A DNA stretch of 10,686 nt, from the NCBI GenBank assembly GCA_001584585.1, contig LSYV01000050.1:355911-366596 (forward strand). The letters are read 5' to 3'. The stretch's first letter is position 1; every line of letters begins with the position of its first letter. The notes beneath the pieces were generated by a model that was not told the DNA's origin, did not search any database, and saw only the letters and a program-made list of their open reading frames with translations. Positions 1 through 8,109 of the stretch are shown piece by piece. The stretch is from Gonium pectorale. Lineage: Eukaryota > Chlorophyta > Chlorophyceae > Chlamydomonadales > Volvocaceae. The position numbers were made by a program, and so were the translations under genes.

Positions 1-651
1 GTAAAGGCTTACCTCCATGAATTCGCGATGAAGGGCAACGTTGCGGGAGCGGGCACCATCCGCCTCGATGCGGTGAAACGCCGAACCGGTGTTGCGGCCA
101 CGAGCACCCCGCAGGGCGCCTGCAGGGGGACTGCCGCAATCGCTTGGCTACATGCGATTGTAGAACCGGCGCTGTATTCGGCCGACCCCAGTTCGACCTC
201 CCACAGCCCCAACATCGGGCTCCATGTGCAAGGTACCTCGCGCAAGCCAGCCCCCAGCTGCAGGGATCCCAGGAACGAAGCATGGCCCGCCGTGATTGTG
301 ACATTTGTGTCGGCAGCAGCTGCGGCGTCTGTCCCCGTGGCGGTGCCGCACAACAGCGGAGGCAACCGAGGCTGCGCAGTAGCGTGCACCAGTTCGAAAG
401 CTGCGGCGACCGGCTCCTGCCAACAATCGACCCAGCGGCGTTCCTTGGACAGCGGGCAGGACTTGGTTGCGGCAGGCAGCCGTGAGGTGGGCGCACAGCT
501 CGCAGCATCACACCCCAAGGGCACTGCCGAGAGGGCCGAGAAGGCGGCGCGGGCGGCGCAGCTGCGAGAGGGCATGGCATTGTCCGGGCTCGCCGCCATC
601 GTGACGGCCTTCAGCATATCCGGCCGCCAGGCCATCTATCAGAACGCTGAG
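1..651 (+). other. Cyclase exon 1 (partial): N-terminal region and start of PAS domain
   Basis: The frame is open from the first base, so the exon or an upstream intron boundary is outside the window. The ATG at 28 is probably internal. The first part (about 10-120) has no fold that I recognise. A hydrophobic Val/Ile/Ala stretch at about 286-345 could be a membrane segment, as expected if the enzyme is membrane-bound, but it is Ala-rich and weak. A charged Ala/Glu/Arg helix (about 490-570) leads into the PAS start, with the blocks [13 protein letters not shown] and AIYQNAE. The exon ends GAG|GTGGGT at 651. The PAS end is well supported because it joins YQNAE to SLAYFG in exon 2. The first 500 bases could hide an unseen intron. 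Confidence 0.6.
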
Positions 652-3600
652 GTGGGTGGCTTTGGGTGTCGCGAGCTGGGTGGGCCTGGGTCCCGCTGTA
701 TGTCCAACTGCTCGCAGCAAGCATTGCTTGCACTTTATCGGCACCGCCGCGCGCCCCGGTACAGAGCTTGGCATACTTTGGTGCGCGGATCGCCCCAAGT
801 GCTTCAGTGGAGCACAACGGGGCGGCCGGCACCGCTGCTGACGCCAACAACGGCCCGGCCGGTAGGGCCGGTGATGCTGCTCCCGCCAGAGCGGAGCCCA
901 GCGTCCTAGAGCAGCTGTTTTGCATGGAGCCCGCGAAGGTATCAGTAACGCGGGCATCTATTGTTGGCCAGGATTGCGTATGAGAAGGGGCAGCTTGCAT
1001 AGGTATTAGGCAAGGGGCCTGGTAGCGGATATGGGAGCCCCGTTGCACTGGGCCACACCGCTCCAAACTCAAGCTGTGGGCGCTGTGGGTGGGATAAGAG
1101 AGGCCGGCGCCGTGCGAACGGCATGGGCATGCATGTGTGTTTTGCACGGCGACCTGCTGCTCTGCCTCGTGGCCGGTGCCAGTGACATCTTCACTGCGGT
1201 AGTTGCTGTCACAGCCAGGGCGCAGCATCATTAGTTTCCCGATCAACACCCTTCAGCGTTGGCAGCGAAACCGCTTTTGGCCCTGCTCATCTACCCGCCC
1301 GTCTTCCCATCTTCCCGCCCCACCCTGCTACCCAGCTGGAGCGGCTGCTGGAGGAGGTGGTGGCGGAGGGCCGGGTGTGGAAAGGTGCGAACGTCGACGG
1401 TTGCACCCGCCCTCGCCTCCGTCCGCAAGAGCAGTGCATCAACATGAAGCGCTACCTGACACATCCCCAGTGGGCTACCGTAGGGAACTTGCGCTCGTCC
1501 GGGACAGATGTACGCACGGCATGCCCGGGGCGTGCTGATCACTGATCTGCATGGGTCGGCCCCGGCGCTCACACACACCCGCTCTGTGCGCCGCGCAGGT
1601 ATCGTCCAGGTACCTGCGTCCCTGGACCCGCTGTGCCGCGCGAGGTGCGGACGCGGCCGTCAGCTGCCCCAGGCGACGGCGCCTCTCGCCGTGCCCGCAG
1701 CCTTCCTCGCGTCGCCGCTGCCCTCCTCCACTGCCGCTAGCGCCATCCCCCAAGGCTGCGGACCAGATTGGGAGCAGGGCGTCACCGTGCACCGAGCGCG
1801 CGACCGCCCCCCGCTGGAGTTCATTGAGGAGGCGGCTTTGGACCTAAACGGGCGGCTCTCGGAGGACGGTGGACTGGACGAAGGTGTCGACACGGCCCTG
1901 GACCCTTTGGTGGGTCGCTGCTTGACACGCTGCTCGAAGCTCCGACGGCTGAGGCGCCATCGTGCTGCAGACCGCGTGACAGTGCTCGACTCCAGTGCAT
2001 ATGCCGTACCGGTAGGACGCTGTGTTCAATGTGCGTGTTTCCGTCCCTTGCCCCCGCCCCTGCCAAATCGGGGACCAGGCCAGGGGCCTCGGGCCGTCCA
2101 GGCCAGGGGCCGCAGGCAGTCGGGACTCAAATGAGCCCTTTTTGCTTTTAGCCCTACACCATAGCGACCCCTGAATGCGACCTTGGCAGGCCACTTCCAC
2201 GTGGGGGCTGATGATGGAGTCGCTGATTCACACCGAGCCGCACCAGGAAGCGGACACCGCCCCTGGCCAAGGATCTCGCTCTGGCGCACCACCCGCCCGC
2301 GGGGCCAGCTCGAGGAGACGTGGAGACGAGGACGTTGGCGTAGATGCCACGCTCCGCTTATGCTTTGGCGGCCTCACGGACACTTATCCGGTCGATCACC
2401 TGGACAACTCCATCACGCGCGTCAGCAAGGCGCCGCGAGTGATTGCCGCCGAGACCTCCAAGCCCACCCTGCGCAGCCCGAACGACACCCTGCCCGCAGG
2501 CTGCAGTGGCAGCGCACAGCCGCAGCCGCAGCTGCAGACGGCGCAGCCACAGCCGTCCCCCAAGACGTATCGCGCCTCTCGGCGGCTGTCGCCTCAGATT
2601 AACCACGCCGTTTTTGCAGGAATGGTAGGGCCAGTTTCCTCCGTACCGGAGGAAGAGGCCACAGCCCCCACCTCGGCCCGCACGGCTGCCGCCGCATCGG
2701 TGGCGCCGGCCCTTATTGCCCTGCAGAGCTCAACCTGCGCGCGGGCAGCGACGACGGGCAACACGGCGCCCACGAAGGAGCTGGCGAGCAGCAGCAGGGA
2801 CACTTCCCGCCGGAGCGGCACAATGGGCGACACCGTGGCGCGCTCCAGCAGTGTATCCAGCCATGGCCCGCGGGTGCTGGCATTCGCAAGCAGCCTGCGG
2901 CGCGTGCCCGGCCCGGCCCACACGTGCCACGTGCCCTACCCAGGCTGGCTCAGCGTCGGCGGTGGCGCAGGCGGCGGCGGCGGCGGCCTAGAATACCTGT
3001 CCCGCGCCTACAGCTCCCAGCTGCTGTCAGAAGGTGACGCAGCAGACTGCATGAACCCGCATGGCCGTGCTGCATCGCTTGTGCTGCCGTCGTGGCCGCG
3101 GTGGGCCGAAGGTGGCACCGATGGCGTCAACCAGGGTGGTCACGGTCAGGAAGGCTCGGTTAGGACAGGGCTGCATCCAGCGGCAGCGGCGGCGATCAAT
3201 CCGCAGCTGCTGAGGCTCAAGACCGTCAAGAGCTGGAGCGCTGGCAGCTTCGCAAGGAGCGCGAAGCACTGGGGTGAAAGGAAGGTGCGGGGCCTGCTCG
3301 GCTCGAGGCCTGACGACGGTGTGCGCAAGCGGAGCGGCACTGGCAGTGCCGATGGCACCGGCGGCCAGAGGGCAGGGGCTGGAGAAGCCTCCTCTGTTGG
3401 GCCCTGGCGCGCAGAAAGGGGCACCGATGCGGGGCCTGCACCGCACAAGGGTCGTAAGCTACAGCCCCCCTCGGGTTCACTGTCTATTGCGGATCCAGAG
3501 ACATCGACGGTCAGCAAGGGCCGACAGCTCACTGTGCTAAATAATGGAGGCAAGCGGACGGCACCACCGGCGCCCAGCGCCGTTCTGACGGCGCCCGGCG

Positions 3601-6600
3601 CAGACGGGCGGGATGCGGGGGGCAAGGCCGGACAGCAGCCGGACGAGAGTAATCTGCTGGTCGTCCCGCCCGCTGCCTGCTCGCCGGGCACAGGGGCGTG
3701 TAGCGCGTGGGGCAACAGCGGGGCGGCGCGTGCCTCGAACGCAGTCTTCCCGCAGCGGCTGACGCCCACCTTTCTGTGGCACGAGGTGACGGCGACTCGG
3801 AGGCTGGACCCGATGTCGGGTGGCTTTGCAATCGTGCTGACGCAGGTGGGACGTGGGCGGAGCGGGGCTTTCAAGGGGCTCGATACTCGGCGCCGGGATG
3901 TACCAGGGTCTTGTTTAGGTTACCAGCCGACGCCGGAATAGCTCTACTCCCCGATAAGCCGGGCGGCAGGTTGCCAGCTTCTGCCGTGTTCCCTCCCTTT
4001 CCCTGCCGCTCCCGTGGCTGCTTACCGCAACTTCCTGCTGACACCTGGCTTTTCGCTCCCCGTGCCACGGCCGCAGACGGACGTGACCGCCAAGGTGGAG
4101 GCGGAGCGGCATATCGCGTTCGTGACGGAGGCGCAGCACCGGCTGCTCGAGGACATGTTCCCACGCCACGGTACGGCTGGTATGCACGACGGCATACACA
4201 TCCCTTGCCTTCGCCTTCCAGTACAGCTGATCCCAAGTTATGAACCACCCCGCTCGCATGGCTTGCAGTGTTGACATATATGACCGAGGAGGGAGGGCCC
4301 TGGAACGCGCCGCCGGACGCGGCCACAGCAGGCCGGCCCGGCTCGGCCAGCTGCCAGCGACCCGCGGTCCGCGACATCAACAAGCTCGCCACGTCGCACG
4401 ACAAGGTGCGCGCTGGAGCCTGAGGGCTAACCTATTGACGCACTGCTACCGTCCATGCCGCCGTTGTCTCATCGCCATTGCACTAGCGTGACACGTACAA
4501 TCTTGTCTTGTCCCTGGCCTGACCCTGCTTGCCCGACCGACCTGTTTGACGCTCCGCGCAGGTCACACTCCTGTTCGCAGACGTTCAAGGTAGGCAGTGC
4601 ACGATAGCGCCATTTCCGTTGAGGGCCTTTACATCTTAGCGGCAGCACCATGTGCACAGTGCTGATGCACGCCGTACCCCGTGCAACCCTTCCCTACTAT
4701 CGTTTTGGCATGGGCTCCGCGGTGGCCCCCACCTGATTATCCGCTGGCTGGCGCCTCCGCTTCCACCGCATCATCCCCTCCCTCGCGTGCCCAGGCTTCA
4801 CGCCCATGTGCAAGACGCTGGAGCCGCGCGTGGTGATGGCCTTCCTCAACGACCTCTTCACCCGCTTCGACAGCCGCCTGCAAGAGTTTGGGGTGTACAA
4901 GGCGAGTGTTGGGTGGGTGAGGAGGGGTCAGCGGATTGACACCTTTCTACCTTTCTGATCGAGTTCATGGATGCGAGGTCTTATTAGGTACTGCGGCTAG
5001 GATGCCGATTCGCACAGCGCCTCAGCTGAACACTCGCTATTGGTTCGCGCATTCGCACGTCTGCACAGGTGGAGACCATCGGCGACTGCTACTTTGTGGC
5101 GGGCGGCCTCATCGGTGAGGACGAGACGGGCACGCCGGTGGTGCGCTCGCGCAAGAGCCAGGAGGACCCGCAGCACGCGTGGAAAGTGTTTGACTTCGCG
5201 AAGGCAAGCGAGAAGGGGGGTATTGAGGGGCGGGACAGCCGAAGACGCAGGGCGGAGCATGAGTCTATGTATTGGTATGTCTTGTCATCCTCATGTTTTC
5301 GTTACAGCAGCGGCTGCAGCACACGCGTATCATCAGTCTCATCACACGCAACAGGCTGCATCCGTCCTGCGTGCATGTGCGTGCTGAGGATTTCCAGTGT
5401 CGAAAAATGCCGCACGATAAAGACCCGTCAGACTCCCGACCCGACAAGCATAGGCGCTTTGGGTAGCCATCGTGAAGAGGCTCTGCGTTGGTGGTGGAGG
5501 GTCTGACCCGTGACTATTTCCAACCACCCCCCATATTCACGTACAATGAACGGACGAGACCCCTCCCTCCCGCCCGAACGCCCGTTTCCCGCAGGCCATG
5601 CTGTCTGCCGCGTCGCAGGTGCGGCTGCCCACCACGGGCGGCCCCGTGCGGATGCGGATCGGTATCCACACCGGCCCCGTCGTCAGCGGGGTGGTGGGCC
5701 AGCGCATGCCGCGCTTCTGCCTCTTCGGTAAGCACCCGACCCCAGGACGGGGCCTCATTGTTGCACTGCACGCTTGCTGTGCCAAGATGCAGCTCTCAGT
5801 CGTGTGTGGGGTGCAGAGGTCTGCCTTCTCGATCAACTGCTCGTCAGCGCCCCGAGGGTGAATGAAGGCAATTTACCGACGGACGCATGACGGCTGTGCT
5901 GTTCCGCCTTCTGGACCACCATCCCGAACTGACTACGCTACTGCGCGCCCGCCGTCTTTGCTGCCGCCACCTCACCGCCGAACGCGCCCCCACCACCGCA
6001 ACTGCCAGGGGACACCGTCAACACGTGAGCTCCTGCTGGCTGGGACTGGGAGCTGCATTTCGTGATGCAAGCCGAGTCGGCTTGGGGCCTTCCAAATTTC
6101 ATTTAGGCGTTTTTTTAAATCTCAAACAGGTTTTAGTTGCAGACGTCGGCTCGTCGGCATCTCACACATTTGCCCACGCCTCTCACTCACCCGCCCGCAG
6201 CGCCTCCCGCATGGAGAGCACGGGCGTGCCTGGCTGCATCCACGCATCCGAGACTGCACAGGCGCTGCTGCAAGAGGAGGACTGGGTGGCCACTGGAGGC
6301 ATCGAGGTGCGGGGGCCTCCGGGCCTTAAGGGCGGGCAAAACCGACCCATGGGTCATTTCGAGTTGGGTTCCACAATTTCATGCTTGGCAACCGGTCTCG
6401 CCATTCCCTTGACACCTTTCACAACCCCTTACGCTCAGGTCAAGGGCAAAGGCCGCATGAACACGTTCCTGTGGGCGCCGCACAGCGACGTAGAGGCCCG
6501 TGCGCTGATGGTGCGGCACACCCTGGCACGCACCCCTGCCGTGCTGGCCCCAACCAGTGCCGATCGGCCAGCGCCGTCAGCGGAGGGCGAGTCCGTCGCC

Positions 6601-6846
6601 AGTGCGCCACAAGAGGCCGAGGGCAGTGTCGCCCGGGATGAGACGCCGCCACCGCCCTGGGCCAGCGGCCAGCGTGGGGTGCCCGTGGGTGTGCACGGGA
6701 CGCGGCAGCCGAGCAGCTCCACCGGCGCAAGTGCCAGCGACGCCACCGCCGGTGCCACAAGTCCGGGGCTGTGCGATTCCACTCTAGGCGGCGACATCAG
6801 CGGCAGAGGACCATCTCGGCAATCGATGGAGGTGCGTAGCCTATGA
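1..6846 (+). CDS. PAS-linked class III guanylyl cyclase, 14 exons seen, 5' partial
   Basis: Predicted to make cGMP from GTP. Exons inferred: <1-651, 765-938, 1336-1384, 1599-2011, 2190-3845, 4077-4170, 4269-4405, 4562-4589, 4795-4901, 5069-5203, 5595-5727, 6009-6024, 6201-6306, 6439-6846. All junctions keep phase and give about 1,368 residues with the N-terminus missing. Domain order is N-terminal region, PAS, helical linker, cyclase domain, Ser/Ala/Pro-rich tail. Catalytic motifs seen: FADVQGFT (first metal Asp), [10 protein letters not shown] (guanine-type Glu, second metal Asp), RFCLFGDTVNTASRMES (guanine-type Cys, Asn and Arg of the transition state). With every catalytic residue in one chain it should work as a homodimer. 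The layout and the linker block [11 protein letters not shown] recall the expanded CYG-type cyclases of Chlamydomonas. Exons 6-13 are very secure. Exon 1, the exon 4/5 junction and the exact 3' end are less certain. The true paralogue cannot be named here. Confidence 0.92.
765..3845 (+). other. PAS domain of the cyclase, split by a very long low-complexity insert (exons 2-5)
   Basis: PAS domains bind ligands or cofactors, or mediate dimerisation, and usually regulate an attached enzyme. Exon 2 (765-938) gives SLAYFGARI, an Ala/Gly-rich loop, then [13 protein letters not shown]. Exon 3 (1336-1384) gives [16 protein letters not shown], and exon 4 (1599-2011) starts [10 protein letters not shown], the usual strand after the PAS helix. 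The closing strands appear only at about 3768-3845 as [16 protein letters not shown] and AIVLTQ. Between them lie about 650 residues rich in Ala, Ser, Gly, Pro and Arg with no recognisable domain, including a poly-Gly run near 2960-2990. The exon 4/5 junction (2011 to 2190) is the weakest in the model: phase fits, but the acceptor CTTGGCAG has a poor pyrimidine tract. No sensor ligand residue can be assigned. Confidence 0.72.
4077..4405 (+). other. Helical linker between PAS and cyclase domains (exons 6-7)
   Basis: Exon 6 (4077-4170) reads [20 protein letters not shown] then [11 protein letters not shown], and exon 7 (4269-4405) continues VLTYMTEE, a short Pro/Ala/Gly-rich loop, and [11 protein letters not shown]. 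The TDVT block is the typical end of a PAS domain. The following heptad-like helix corresponds to the dimerising signalling helix that precedes class III cyclase domains and passes the sensor state to the catalytic dimer. Splice sites are clean: CCGCAG|ACG at 4077, CACG|GTACGG at 4170, TTGCAG|TG at 4269, AAG|GTGCGC at 4405. Confidence 0.9.
4562..4589 (+). other. 28-nt micro-exon with the first metal-binding motif
   Basis: Bounded by CCGCGCAG before 4562 and GTAGGC from 4590. It encodes VTLLFADVQ plus one base, carrying the first catalytic Asp. The incoming phase is 0 and the outgoing phase is 1, which matches exon 9 starting with GC at 4795 to make the Gly of GFT. Confidence 0.92.
4902..5068 (+). 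other. GC-AG intron inside the catalytic YK|VETIGD motif
   Basis: The conserved motif [10 protein letters not shown] is restored only if the intron starts GCGAGT directly after AAG at 4901 and ends CTGCACAG at 5068. No GT occurs at this point. The context AAG|GCGAGT is close to the strong consensus that minor GC donors need. A competing GT donor (TGG|GTGAGG, GT at 4917-4918) is in the same phase and would insert five residues (ASVGW). Confidence 0.85.
5204..5594 (+). other. Second GC-AG intron, after FDFAK
   Basis: Exon 10 ends TTCGCGAAG at 5203 and the next base run is GCAAGC, with no in-phase GT donor nearby. The following exon starts after CCCGCAG at 5594 and gives FDFAK joined to AMLSAA, the expected family sequence. 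AAG|GCAAGC is the classical GC-donor context. If retained, the frame stays open only to a stop ending at 5506, which would remove the rest of the catalytic domain. Confidence 0.85.
6009..6024 (+). other. 16-nt micro-exon with the DTVN motif
   Basis: Bounded by AACTGCCAG before 6009 and GTGAGC from 6025. It completes a Gly codon from exon 11, encodes DTVN, and leaves two bases (AC) that form Thr with the first base of exon 13. This restores GDTVNTASRMES, one of the most conserved cyclase blocks. The exon is too short to be found by usual gene finders. Confidence 0.93.
6484..6846 (+). other. Low-complexity C-terminal tail of the cyclase
   Basis: After the final catalytic strand the frame continues for about 120 residues rich in Ala, Ser, Pro, Thr and Gly with no recognisable domain, and ends at TGA 6844-6846 in the reading MEVRSL-stop. 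A good donor (GAG|GTGCGT at 6832) lies only 13 bases before this stop, so the stop may be intronic and the real C-terminus may lie in a later exon (see 7558-7652). Confidence 0.6.
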
Positions 6847-6993
6847 TCATTCTGAGGCACCCGTCCTCCCGCTCTCCAGCGAGGTAGAGCATCGGCGTGG
6901 GTGCATCACCAAGCCCGGAAGTCCGCAGCCAGGAAGAAGCCTCTCCTAAGTGGAAGCTGATCAATTCACTGCTGTGGCGCCGGGTGACTTGGT

Positions 6994-7019
6994 TTGGGCA
7001 TTGGGCATTGGGCATTGGG
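6994..7019 (+). repeat. TTGGGCA tandem heptamer, 3.7 copies, potential G-quadruplex
   Basis: Three exact copies of TTGGGCA (6994-7000, 7001-7007, 7008-7014) are followed by TTGGG. The four GGG runs are spaced by identical four-base loops (CATT), which fits the standard G-quadruplex pattern on the + strand. It lies about 150 bases beyond the cyclase stop, in the likely 3' untranslated region or a following intron. Confidence 0.85.
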
Positions 7020-7557
7020 TGCACTGCAGGCGGCATGCGGACTGCGCCAAGTTGGAGGTCTTCGTGAAATTCCCCTCGCTACGGTATTTCAATTAGTTCG
7101 GAGAGATGCAAGTGCTCGTCCACTCGGTGAAATGGTAAGGGACTTTGTTGTTTTGTATTCGGCGAAGAGCTCGGTTCGGTAGGGCCGACACATGGCTGCT
7201 CTTGTGCATGAAATGTTTCTGAAGATTATGACATCCCTGCCCTCGGTTTACGCGCTCATTTGGCATGGGCTGCTGCAATACAGTGAGTTGTGGGGCTGTA
7301 CTCCGGAGAGAGCGTCTTGGCGAAGACATTCAGCGTGCTTATGGTGTGCGAAGTTTGCGCGGGTCCCTCTCCATTGTGCGGGACGATGAAATGCTCCTAG
7401 CTAGCGTTTGTGCGGCCTTGCAGCTGTGGGTGGCCTACCAAAACGCTTCCGTATGGGTCGTTTGCAGGGGAGACCCCTGGTCGTTTGATCACTTGTTCAC
7501 CAAGTGGGTGCGTTCACGGGATAATCTGTGTGCGTTGCTTTTGAATTCTTTTGACAG
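7020..7557 (+). pseudogene. Coding-like, interrupted stretch of unknown origin
   Basis: I do not recognise this. Frame 1 reads as protein-like sequence from about 7050 (RDASARPLGEMVRDF), meets a stop at 7180-7182, and continues (EMFLKIMTSLPSVYALIW) to about 7290. A protein-like reading then resumes in frame 2 (LGEDIQRAYGVRSL, ASVCAALQLWVAYQNAS, DPWSFDHLF). The base composition is poorer in GC than the flanking genes, like the retroelement fragment further downstream. It may be a decayed mobile-element ORF or an old gene remnant. It could also be intronic sequence that merely looks coding. Confidence 0.3.
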
Positions 7558-7652
7558 ACGCTCGCGCGTGCCCCACGTCCGCATGCCGCTGCCGAATCCC
7601 GCTGACTTGCAAAGCGACATTGCCCCGCATGCAGCCATGGCGCCGGGCTCGA
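7558..7652 (+). other. Isolated exon-like segment, owner gene unknown
   Basis: A GC-rich 95-base segment sits in lower-GC surroundings. It is preceded by a strong acceptor (TTCTTTTGACAG, ending 7557) and followed by a good donor (AAG|GTATGT at 7653). If joined in phase to the optional cyclase donor at 6832 it adds 15 residues (TLARAPRPHAAAESR) and stops at 7603-7605, which would make it the last coding exon of the cyclase. In the frame at 7559 it is open throughout with no recognised motif. It also could belong to an unseen 5' part of the downstream TRM5 gene. Confidence 0.35.
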
Positions 7653-8109
7653 AGGTATGTCACCTGTCGCACATTCATTGGTGCGATTCGTGAATCGAAT
7701 GCATGATGTATGGTGTCCATCTGCTCAAGAATGAAAGAGGTCGGCGCCGCCACGGCGCGGTTGGCGCAGTTCTGGGTTACGGGCCGATTGGCATGCGGCA
7801 TTACACTCGTGGCACGTGAATAGGAGTGAGCAAGGTAGGCATGGTCTGTATTGTGGGACCTTATCTGCGGTTTGTTAGCTTTACGACGGAGCTGCTGGGT
7901 GATGGGCGACGCGCTCCGTGTGCGTCGCGCAACGGCCTCAACGCTTGCAGGATCTGGCCTCCTGCTGATCGAGTACGTGCCTTTTCGTGCAAGTCCGGTC
8001 GGTTCTGTCGTACGGCGCAGAGTTGTAGGGTCACGATCGGGAAGTACACGCGTTTTGATTATTAGACGGGCGGCGAGGCGTGGCTACGTCCGCTTGGGAA
8101 CTTGAACCG
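7653..8109. other. Stretch without a recognisable gene
   Basis: The three forward frames and their reverse shadows give only short readings without a known motif. Composition resembles the retroelement fragment that follows, so this may be a more decayed part of the same insertion (the reverse transcriptase domain would be expected here). No YADD-type box was found. Confidence 0.4.

Larger units (their letters stand above)
4562..6483 (+). other. Class III guanylyl cyclase catalytic domain (exons 8-14)
   Basis: Exon 8 (28 nt) encodes VTLLFADVQ with the first metal-binding Asp. Exon 9 (4795-4901) encodes [11 protein letters not shown] through FGVYK. Exon 10 (5069-5203) encodes [14 protein letters not shown] with the purine-selecting Glu and the second metal Asp, followed by a charged insert and AWKVFDFAK. 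Exon 11 (5595-5727) encodes [27 protein letters not shown] and RFCLFG with the Cys typical of guanine specificity. Exon 12 (16 nt) encodes DTVN, exon 13 (6201-6306) TASRMESTG through GGIE, and exon 14 opens [12 protein letters not shown], the usual final strand. The transition-state Asn and Arg lie in VNTASR across the exon 12/13 junction. Nothing essential is missing, so the enzyme should be active as a homodimer. The 30-residue insert after GGL is longer than in animal cyclases and is of a kind I associate with the algal family. Confidence 0.95.

Noticed and set aside
2140..2211. Strong-looking acceptor TTTGCTTTTAG at 2151 as the start of exon 5
   Set aside because: All three frames after it reach a stop by 2211 before joining the long open frame of exon 5, so the weaker acceptor at 2189, which keeps phase, was preferred. 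A short extra exon here cannot be excluded.
3146..3874. Long antisense open frame of 242 codons opposite exon 5, and other long reverse-strand frames (9-635, 611-1249, 3871-4404, 9879-10376)
   Set aside because: In sequence this GC-rich, stops are rare and antisense frames are often open. The readings are Arg/Pro/Ala-rich without motifs and overlap exons supported by conserved protein sequence.
5862..6008. ATG-initiated forward frames at 5862 and 5887 as separate genes
   Set aside because: These starts are intronic. The frame from 5887 merely runs into exons 13 and 14 of the cyclase, which happen to share its reading frame.
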